Shown piece by piece: positions 57,040 through 64,000 of a DNA stretch of 64,000 bases (position 1 is the first letter of the stretch; each line of letters starts with the position of its first letter). The stretch comes from DATJGR01 sp963780795 (GTDB lineage: Bacteria > Pseudomonadota > Gammaproteobacteria > Pseudomonadales > Azotimanducaceae). The stretch is taken from assembly GCA_963780795.1 (NCBI GenBank), contig CAWADH010000008.1, positions 992,001 through 1,056,000 of the forward strand. Reading direction: 5' to 3'. Position numbers and translations under genes: made by a program. The notes below the pieces were generated by a model. That model searched no databases. It had not been told where the DNA came from and worked only from the letters and a program-made list of their open reading frames with translations.

Positions 57040-57114
57040 GCCTGATCCCTATATTTCCAAAAACAGGTCGGTCGCAAGGCGGCGCAGTATAGCAGCGCGC
57101 CGATTCGAGCCGTG

Positions 57115-57510
57115 CTACAGCCGGTCCGCGAGACTGCCGTACGGCAAGAAGCGGTTGGTCGTATGCGCCTTGATCCACCCGGTGAGGTCTTTCGGGTAAC
57201 TGCCGCGACGCCGAAGTTCGCGCACGATTGCGATCACCGGCGAGCGCGCCCCGGCTTCCCAACCGGGTAGTCGCATCTCCGCAACCGTGAGCGACTTCGC
57301 GATCCGAACGAGTCGCTCGTCCGATTCCGCTGCGATCAATGGCGACCACACATCGGCCGGCATCTTCATCAACGCCCCCCAACCGGCGCGTTCGTCCGCG
57401 GTCAGACCCAGATCGGGTTTTTCCAATGAATCTGCTGCTTCCGACAGTCTTACCAAGGTGGCGGCGTTCAACGGAACGGCGTCGGGTTGCCACACTCCAA
57501 CATCAACCAT
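57115..57510 (-). CDS. Uncharacterised protein upstream of hisB
   Basis: 131 residues, no signal peptide or membrane segment, and no domain I recognise. The N-terminal part is helical (PLNAATLVRLSEAADSLEKP) and the C-terminal part basic (VIAIVRELRRRGSYPKDLTG). An equivalent gene often sits between hisB and asmA in Pseudomonas-like genomes. It is soluble and probably cytoplasmic; its codon use looks like its neighbours, so it is probably real. Confidence 0.65.
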   Translation of the reverse strand: MVDVGVWQPDAVPLNAATLVRLSEAADSLEKPDLGLTADERAGWGALMKMPADVWSPLIAAESDERLVRIAKSLTVAEMRLPGWEAGARSPVIAIVRELRRRGSYPKDLTGWIKAHTTNRFLPYGSLADRL

Positions 57511-57592
57511 CGTTCATCACGTGGTCATAACTTGCGATCAGCCTACCCGCCTTTACAACGTAGGCACAACACAGCTGGAGGCCTGTGCTGCA

Positions 57593-57880
57593 ATGAACCC
57601 GCTCATTCATCCGATCACAAACGAAGGTGCTTCAGACATGCAATCGGAGCGCACATTTCAACGGGAAGACGGTCGCTGGTACTTCCACATCCGCGGCAAC
57701 ACGAGCATGGGTCCGTATTCGAGCCATCGCGAAGCCAGCGAGAGCATGAATCGGTACGTCGCATCCTGCCGGCGCCAATCCGAAATGAGCTTCACGTGGC
57801 CGCGCTGGTTACACTTACGCCACTTCGCGCGTCGCGTGAACGAAGTGCAGACCCCTGCGCCCAAACCGCAGAAGGCCTGA
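57593..57880 (+). CDS. DUF6316-like small protein
   Basis: 95 residues from ATG 57593 (GGAGG 11 bp upstream); an ATG at 57638 with GAAGGTG upstream is a possible shorter start. The core FQREDGRWYFHIRGNTSMGP with SSHREASESMNRYVAS resembles the short DUF6316 family of gammaproteobacteria. Function unknown. Divergent from the gene at 57115. Confidence 0.6.
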   Translation: MNPLIHPITNEGASDMQSERTFQREDGRWYFHIRGNTSMGPYSSHREASESMNRYVASCRRQSEMSFTWPRWLHLRHFARRVNEVQTPAPKPQKA

Positions 57881-57974
57881 TCTCTCCTTCCACTAGCTAG
57901 TCGAACGCGCCGGAGCCGGACAATCCAAAGTCACTCCGGCGGTTCTGCTGCGCGGTTCCCGTATACTGCGCCGC

Positions 57975-60089
57975 ATGCGCAAATTCCTGCTGATTTCCCT
58001 CGCCGTTCTCGTCATGGTCGTTGCCGGTGCGTGGTGGCTGCTGTCTGACGCGAACCGCTATAAACCGCAACTCGTCGAGCTGATCCACTCCCGCACCGGA
58101 CTCGCCGTGGGCATTCAGGGCGATCTGTCGTGGCGGTTGTGGCCACCCGTACAGCTCGTGGCGAAAGGCCTCACCGCCGACTGGACGGCCGATGCGAAGC
58201 AACCGATGCTGACCGCGGGCACGCTGCGACTCGACGCGGATCTATGGCCGCTGCTGTCCAAGAATCCGAAGCTGGTCATTCAGGGCGTGGCGATCGATGG
58301 ATTGCACGCACGCCTCGAACAGCACGGCGAACGCGCGAACTGGATGCCGCCGACCTACGCCGGCCCCGCAGTGCCGCCGGTGCCGATTCCGCCTCCCGCC
58401 GCCGGAGACGCATCAAGGAGTTTCGGGCCTTGGGAAATCGCCGACGTTGCGTTGAACGACGCGGTGATCGACTACGTCGTCGACGACAACGCGCGGCAGA
58501 TCAGCATCGACGCGCTGCACATGCGCGGCATCGCACCGAGCAAGCGCTTCCCGTTACGCACGAAGTTGACGGTGAAGGACGCCGATCGCGAAATCCCGGT
58601 GAACATCGCCGCCGACATCACGTTCGACCAGGCCGTTGCACAGTGGCAACTGGACGGAATCGACATCAGCGGCACATACGGTAAACAGGGGCCGCCGTTC
58701 CAGCTTCGGGCCGATGCTCGACTCAACACCGCCGCGGGTACGCTCGAACTGCAGAACGCGCACGCGGAAATTGCGAAGGTAGCTGCTGGCTTTGATGTGG
58801 CGGCCACCAACATCCTCACGTTTGCGCAATACAGCGGCCACATCGATCTGCCGCAGCAGTCGCTCGATCCGCTTTCGGACATTCTCGGGACGAAGTTCGA
58901 TGCACCAGTAGGCGTCAAGACCGCGTTCAGCGGGACTGAGAAGCGCCTCGACCTCAGCGATGCCGAACTACGCTATGGACAGTCGGTCGTTACCGGCAAA
59001 GTCGGCACCACGTTGGGGGACAAATCGAGCGTGACGTTCGACCTCGCCACCGATCGTTTCGTGGTGCCTTCGTCGAAGACGGCCGTCGCGGCACTCGGCG
59101 GCGGTTCGTTCGCTGTGCTCGCGTTTGCGGCACCGTCGGTTGCCTTCGATCCGTCGATCGACGAACCGCTGCTGCCGATCGAACTCATCCGCAAAACGGA
59201 TTGGAACGGCAAGCTTTCGATCGGCCAACTGGTGTACCAAGGCGCGACGTTCGACCGCGCGTCCATCGTATCGAGCAACGATGCCGGAGCGATCGGCGCC
59301 AATGTCGACCTTCCCGCCTTCTTTGGCGGTACCGCTGCAACGACGTTGAAGATCGACGCACACGGTGCGACGCCGGAATGGAATGTCACCCCGAAGCTGC
59401 GCCACGTCGACAGTCAGGCGCTGCTCGCGTGGCTCGATGCCAAATACGACTGGATCGCGTTTTTCATGGCCGGCAGCAATCTGGAGTTGCGCGGCAACAC
59501 GCGTCGCGACCTGATCACCTCACTCAACGGGCACACGACGTTCGACGGCGGCCAGGGGATGATCAACATCACCGAGATCAAGAACGCGGCCCTTGCCGTT
59601 GCCAAGCTCGCCGGCGGAACGGACAAGGTGAACGCGTGGCCCGATCGACTGAAGTACCAGCGCTTCACCGGCAACTGGGACGCGAACGGAACGGAGCACG
59701 TGATCGACGTTGCGCTCGACAACCTCACGTTCAGGGCGAAGGGAAAACTCGACACGCTGGCCGACGACATGGATCTGCGCGCCACCGTGACAGTTAACGA
59801 AGATCCGAAGTATCAGAGCTTCAAAGTGAGTTCCGCATTGATGGGACTCGCGCTGCCGATCCGCTGCAAAGGTTCGCTCGCTTCACCGAAGTGCGGTGCC
59901 GACGACGAAGGCACACGCCAGCTGGTTGCCGACGCGTTGTCCGGCAAGAATCCGGAAGCGAAGAAGAAGCTCGACAAGGCGATCGACGAAAAAGTGCCGG
60001 AACAGTATCGCGACGCGGCGCGCTCCCTGCTCGAGATGCTGAACAAGGGCAAACAACAGCCGCCCCCACCCAGCTCCCCTTCGCCGTGA
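57975..60089 (+). CDS. asmA: AsmA-family outer-membrane assembly protein
   Basis: 704 residues. One N-terminal membrane helix (LLISLAVLVMVVAGAWWLLS) then the AsmA N-terminal domain (RYKPQLVELIHSRTGLAVGI, LSWRLWPPVQLVAKGL) and the AsmA_2 C-terminal domain (NLELRGNTRRDLITSLNGHT, GGQGMINITEIKNAAL). Such proteins are bridge-like and thought to move phospholipid to the outer membrane. It ends in a GTGA overlap with mutY; asmA-mutY-yggX is a conserved order. Confidence 0.9.
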   Translation: MRKFLLISLAVLVMVVAGAWWLLSDANRYKPQLVELIHSRTGLAVGIQGDLSWRLWPPVQLVAKGLTADWTADAKQPMLTAGTLRLDADLWPLLSKNPKLVIQGVAIDGLHARLEQHGERANWMPPTYAGPAVPPVPIPPPAAGDASRSFGPWEIADVALNDAVIDYVVDDNARQISIDALHMRGIAPSKRFPLRTKLTVKDADREIPVNIAADITFDQAVAQWQLDGIDISGTYGKQGPPFQLRADARLNTAAGTLELQNAHAEIAKVAAGFDVAATNILTFAQYSGHIDLPQQSLDPLSDILGTKFDAPVGVKTAFSGTEKRLDLSDAELRYGQSVVTGKVGTTLGDKSSVTFDLATDRFVVPSSKTAVAALGGGSFAVLAFAAPSVAFDPSIDEPLLPIELIRKTDWNGKLSIGQLVYQGATFDRASIVSSNDAGAIGANVDLPAFFGGTAATTLKIDAHGATPEWNVTPKLRHVDSQALLAWLDAKYDWIAFFMAGSNLELRGNTRRDLITSLNGHTTFDGGQGMINITEIKNAALAVAKLAGGTDKVNAWPDRLKYQRFTGNWDANGTEHVIDVALDNLTFRAKGKLDTLADDMDLRATVTVNEDPKYQSFKVSSALMGLALPIRCKGSLASPKCGADDEGTRQLVADALSGKNPEAKKKLDKAIDEKVPEQYRDAARSLLEMLNKGKQQPPPPSSPSP

Positions 60090-61150
60090 CCTCGTTCGCC
60101 GACCGCGTACTCGCATGGTTCGACATTCACGGCCGCAAGGACCTGCCGTGGCAGCACCCGCGCACACCATATCGGGTGTGGATCTCCGAGGTGATGCTAC
60201 AACAGACGCAGGTCGCCACGGTGATCCCGTACTTCGAGCGCTTCATCGTGCGATTCCCCGACGTTTGCACGCTGGCGCGCGCCGACATCGACGACGTGCT
60301 GCACTTGTGGACAGGCCTCGGCTACTACGCACGCGGGCGCAACCTCCACACCGCCGCCAAGCGCATCGTTGCCGATCATGACGGCGAGCTGCCGCGCGAT
60401 CTCGACGCATTGATTGCGCTGCCCGGTATCGGCCGCTCGACCGCGGGCGCGATTCTCTCGGCGGGACATGGTATTCGCGCGCCGATTCTCGACGGTAACG
60501 TCAAACGCGTGCTCGCCCGATATTTCGCAGTGCCGGGCTACCCCGGCCAAAGCGCAGTTGCCGATGCGCTTTGGGCGCACGCCGAAGCAACCACGCCGAC
60601 GACACGCGCCGCGGATTACACGCAGGCGATCATGGATTTCGGCGCGACACTGTGTACGCGTTCGAGCCCGCGATGCGGCGACTGTCCTGTTGCCACGGAC
60701 TGCGTTGCACGCAGAGACGATGCGATGCGTCTCTATCCGGCGCCAAAGCCCCGCAAGGAAATGCCGGTGAAGCGCGCCCGCATGTTTCTGGTCATCGATC
60801 CAAATGGACGCTGCCTGCTCGAGCGTCGCCCACCAACCGGACTATGGGGCGGCCTCTGGAATCCACCGGAGCGCGGCAGCGATGCGGACGCGAACGAATT
60901 GCTCGATGAACTGGGTTTGCCCTCATCGAGCGTGCTGGACCACTACCAGCTGCCGCGGTTTCGTCACACGTTTACCCATTTCCACCTGGACATCGAACCG
61001 ATACGAGTCGAGGTGTCTGAAACACGGCTCGTAGTGTCCGATCGCGACCGTTGGCGCTGGTACGGTGTCGGGGAGAATGAACCGCTCGGGCTGTCCGCCG
61101 TGGCCGTTAGACTGCTGTCCGTCATCCAACCGACTCTGGTACTCACGTGA
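60086..61150 (+). CDS. mutY: Adenine DNA glycosylase MutY
   Basis: 354 residues, starts at a GTG overlapping the asmA stop. Removes adenine paired with 8-oxoG. Catalytic Glu35 lies in VWISEVMLQQTQVATV, the helix-hairpin-helix is LPGIGRSTAGAIL, Asp136 is in PILDGNVKRVLARY, and the 4Fe-4S cluster is CTRSSPRCGDCPVATDC. The C-terminal NUDIX-like 8-oxoG reader (RCLLERRPPTGLWGGLWNPP) is present. Confidence 0.97.
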   Translation: MTSFADRVLAWFDIHGRKDLPWQHPRTPYRVWISEVMLQQTQVATVIPYFERFIVRFPDVCTLARADIDDVLHLWTGLGYYARGRNLHTAAKRIVADHDGELPRDLDALIALPGIGRSTAGAILSAGHGIRAPILDGNVKRVLARYFAVPGYPGQSAVADALWAHAEATTPTTRAADYTQAIMDFGATLCTRSSPRCGDCPVATDCVARRDDAMRLYPAPKPRKEMPVKRARMFLVIDPNGRCLLERRPPTGLWGGLWNPPERGSDADANELLDELGLPSSSVLDHYQLPRFRHTFTHFHLDIEPIRVEVSETRLVVSDRDRWRWYGVGENEPLGLSAVAVRLLSVIQPTLVLT

Positions 61151-61422
61151 CACGAATGGTTTTCTGCCGGAAATACCAGAAACAACTCGAGGGGCTCGAC
61201 GCGCCGCCGCTGCCAGGGAAACGAGGCCAGGAAATCTACGAATCCGTCTCGAAGCAAGCATGGGCCGAATGGCAAAAGCACCAGACGATGCTGATCAACG
61301 AGAAGCATCTGAGCCTGGTGAATCCGGAAGCCCGCAGATATCTCTCCGAGCAGATGGAGAAGTTCCTCAGCAATGCAGATGTCGAGACTGCAGAAGGCTA
61401 CGTGCCGCCGAGCAAACCCTGA
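61147..61422 (+). CDS. yggX: Fe(2+)-trafficking protein YggX
   Basis: 91 residues, starts at GTG 61147 overlapping mutY by 4 bp. Family sequence VFCRKYQKQLEGLDAPPLPG with the single conserved Cys, then AWAEWQKHQTMLINEKHLSL. It protects Fe-S clusters from oxidation; pairing with mutY (an Fe-S repair enzyme) is conserved. Confidence 0.96.
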   Translation: MTRMVFCRKYQKQLEGLDAPPLPGKRGQEIYESVSKQAWAEWQKHQTMLINEKHLSLVNPEARRYLSEQMEKFLSNADVETAEGYVPPSKP

Positions 61423-61433
61423 CGCCCATTGCC

Positions 61434-61462
61434 TTGACGGACCTGGGGTCAGTCGATTTAAT
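61434..61462 (+). promoter_or_regulatory. Sigma-70 promoter of tRNA-Phe
   Basis: TTGACG (61434-61439, 5 of 6), 17-nt spacer, TTTAAT (61457-61462, 5 of 6), then a GC-rich discriminator (ACCGCCCTC) as expected for growth-rate-controlled stable RNA genes. The predicted start is ~69 nt before the mature tRNA. Confidence 0.7.
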
Positions 61463-61537
61463 ACCGCCCTCTCGCGATGGGCGCCCGTGAACCCAGCGCA
61501 TCGAGCGAATCGTCGAATCTTCCAGTTCTCTCCGCCC

Positions 61538-62766
<1,229 letters not shown>

Positions 62767-63070
62767 AGTCGTTCTCCTCTGAGCCGACCGGGACGTCCGT
62801 TGCGCCGAATATGGTCGTCTGCCCAGTCATCAAGTTCAAGGCGGTCGAAGGCCACGCCCTGATGACCGATCGGGATCTGCGTGAGGTACGGCCGAACCTC
62901 GCGGTTGAAGCGATTGCGGTCCATGCCGAGATAGCTCGGCGCGTCCCGAAATCGGACAAACCGGGGTGGAAACGGAATTGACGATCGTCGGTTGCTCATT
63001 TCCTCTCGCGCCTCCCAACGACGTTACCGGGGGGCTCACTAAAGGATGAACTTCCGTCGTCACACTGGAA

Positions 63071-63107
63071 CCGATAAACCTCTCCATGCCTTGACGTGAT
63101 TTATCGG
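63071..63107. repeat. Inverted repeat CCGATAAA / TTTATCGG
   Basis: CCGATAAA (63071-63078) and TTTATCGG (63100-63107) form an 8-bp inverted repeat 21 bp apart, in an AT-richer pocket upstream of the excisionase-like gene. TCGATAAA recurs at about 63208. TGACGTGA also occurs twice (63092 and 63188). Such sites could be arm-type integrase or excisionase binding sites. Confidence 0.4.
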
Positions 63108-63219
63108 CGTTGGAGGGAAAACCGCGGTTGAAGGGCCAACGTCGGTCCGAAGTCGCGCAAGACCGACGACAAAATCCCTCCGCGCACTGACGTGAAAAAT
63201 TCAAACTCGATAAACGCGG

Positions 63220-63236
63220 TGGGCTCAGTGAGCCCA
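63220..63236. repeat. 17-bp palindrome, copy 1
   Basis: TGGGCTCA-G-TGAGCCCA is a perfect palindrome around one central base. Its reverse complement is exactly the core of copy 2 at 63338. A half-site (GGGCTCACT) is at 63032-63040. Confidence 0.8.
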
Positions 63237-63334
63237 AGTACTCCTCGGACAAGCGCGCAACCGAAATGCCGCGAAAGCGCCCGAACGGGACGGACACCGG
63301 TCGCGGTGGGTGGTATGAAATTCAGCACGGCTGT

Positions 63335-63357
63335 GAGTGGGCTCACTGAGCCCACTC
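63335..63357. repeat. 23-bp palindrome, copy 2
   Basis: GAGTGGGCTCA-C-TGAGCCCACTC is perfect over 11 bp each side. The core matches copy 1 in inverted orientation, centres 118 bp apart. The pair looks like operator or recombination-accessory sites of a dimeric DNA-binding protein. Confidence 0.8.
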
Positions 63358-63385
63358 ATCGCGCTCGACAACGGAGGCCGCAACA

Positions 63386-63538
63386 ATGTGCAATCGTCAG
63401 AAGCAGGCGAGCCGAGAACCGATGGCGGCGGAGCGCACCGCACATGCGCGCAGCCGCGACAGCGGAAATCACGCGACGCGGTTGTACTCGAGCAACGCGA
63501 ACCGAAGGCGCGGTAACAGCTGGAAGCAGGGATCGTGA
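63386..63538 (+). CDS. Possible small gene, 50 residues
   Basis: ATG 63386 has GGAGG eight bases upstream and the frame runs to TGA 63538. The peptide is Arg/Ser-rich (start MCNRQKQASREP) with no recognisable domain. The ribosome-binding site is the only positive evidence; it may well be chance in GC-rich DNA. Confidence 0.22.
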   Translation: MCNRQKQASREPMAAERTAHARSRDSGNHATRLYSSNANRRRGNSWKQGS

Positions 63539-63579
63539 CGGGCGAACGCCCGCCGCGAACCCTGCAACGACCCGAAGGT

Positions 63580-63620
63580 GCCGTCGTCACTACGAAGCGA
63601 AGCGGTGTAGTGACGACGGC
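63580..63620. repeat. 14-bp perfect inverted repeat
   Basis: GCCGTCGTCACTAC (63580-63593) pairs perfectly with GTAGTGACGACGGC (63607-63620) around a 13-nt loop. No T-run follows on either strand. It could be a structured RNA, a protein-binding site or a replication/transfer structure of the element. Confidence 0.8.
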
Positions 63621-63980
63621 CACACGCCAGTAATCACGCGGTCCCGCGGTCGGATTTCGAAGTGACAGCCGCGGTTTCGGTGCCCAAACTGCACGCACTG
63701 AACGATTTATACGCGGCCACTGCGTTTAAAGTGGCAGGTCGATCCAGCCTGGCGTAAGCCAACCGGACAGCGAAGCAGACGCTCAATCACTGCAACAGCG
63801 ACATCAAGAACCGTGCAATGTCGCAATGACCGTCAAGGTCATCGGTTCATCGTCGAGACTCAGGATCTTCGATCCATTCGTTCAATTCGGGCATCCGCCC
63901 ATCTTCACTACCGAGATCGAGGGATCGCCTATGGCGATCGCGAGATCATTCATTAACCCAGCGGCTTCGCCGCATCATCC

Positions 63981-63991
63981 AAAGGAGGTGA
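63981..63991 (+). promoter_or_regulatory. Perfect Shine-Dalgarno at the window edge
   Basis: AAAGGAGGTGA is the full anti-16S complement. The start codon must lie at or just beyond 64000, so the next gene of the element starts outside the window and is probably well translated. Confidence 0.6.
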
Positions 63992-64000
63992 CTTCAGAAA

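Larger units (their letters stand above)
63000..64000. other. About 1 kb with no convincing large gene
   Basis: Longer open frames here are Arg-rich and lie in mutually overlapping frames, so I do not call them. The stretch does contain palindromes at 63220 and 63338, inverted repeats at 63071 and 63580, a small possible gene at 63386 and a strong ribosome-binding site at its end. Confidence 0.6.

Noticed and set aside
56438..57493. In-frame extension of hisA upstream through hisB (600 codons in all)
   Set aside because: The HisA protein clearly begins with the MLVIPAIDIKDG sequence at 56437; the extra part is the hisB gene read in another frame.
63192..63698. Overlapping 157-codon frames on both strands in the island
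   Set aside because: Both are Arg/Ser-rich, run through the palindromes and the hairpin, and lack ribosome-binding sites. At most one could be real and neither is convincing.
63961..63973. GCGGC-TTC-GCCGC hairpin near the window end as a terminator
   Set aside because: No T-run follows and this short motif is common in GC-rich DNA.

Overview
The window is a roughly 63% GC chromosomal segment of a gammaproteobacterium. It is packed with genes, many sharing 1-11 bp overlaps (ATGA, GTGA, TGATG). Bases 1 to about 61.4 kb are mostly core genome in an order that, from memory, closely follows Pseudomonas: gltDB-damX-aroBK-pilQPONM-ponA, rpmE-priA-ftsN-like-hslVU, ubiEJB-hisE-tatABC, typA-(thiI slot)-glnA-ntrBC, trmL-secB-rhodanese-gpmI-envC-ctpA, hisA-hisB, asmA-mutY-yggX. 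The genes present suggest a Gram-negative bacterium with Tat export, ubiquinone and two type IV pilus assemblies. The exact genus cannot be read from this; a Steroidobacter/Xanthomonadales-like lineage is only a guess.

Layout. 1-3.0 kb: end of gltB and complete gltD (glutamate synthase). 3.0-6.2 kb: damX-like, aroB and aroK on the minus strand. 6.3-11.2 kb: pilMNOPQ, the type IVa pilus alignment complex and secretin, divergent from penicillin-binding protein 1A (11.4-13.8 kb). 13.9-15.6 kb: M48 protease and ribosomal protein L31. 15.7-20.5 kb: priA, an FtsN-like SPOR protein, and the HslVU protease. 20.5-25.8 kb: DUF971, ubiEJB, hisE, tatABC. 25.8-28.0 kb: dtd and typA. 28.1-29.4 kb: a two-gene sulfur-transfer unit in the position where I would expect thiI. 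29.4-34.5 kb: glnA with a clear sigma-54 promoter, a DUF4124 protein, and the ntrBC two-component system, which together form a nitrogen-control module.

34.5-50.2 kb is an accessory block: a near-complete MSHA-type pilus locus (mshI, a PilN-like gene, mshJKLNEG, mshACDOP, plus mshQ on the opposite strand). An LLM-class F420-type oxidoreductase gene sits between the assembly half and the pilin half. This block separates ntrC from trmL, which I expect to be close together in related genomes.

50.3-61.4 kb returns to core genes: trmL, secB, rhodanese, gpmI, envC, ctpA, hisA, hisB (no hisH between them), two small uncharacterised genes, asmA, mutY and yggX. At 61.5 kb a tRNA-Phe(GAA) with a good promoter marks the left edge of an integrated element. 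A tyrosine integrase reads towards the tRNA and ends inside it, and an overlapping excisionase-like gene lies upstream. The last kilobase has no convincing large gene. It carries paired palindromes, a strong hairpin, and at the very end a perfect Shine-Dalgarno for a gene starting just past base 64000. The element is therefore only partly seen.
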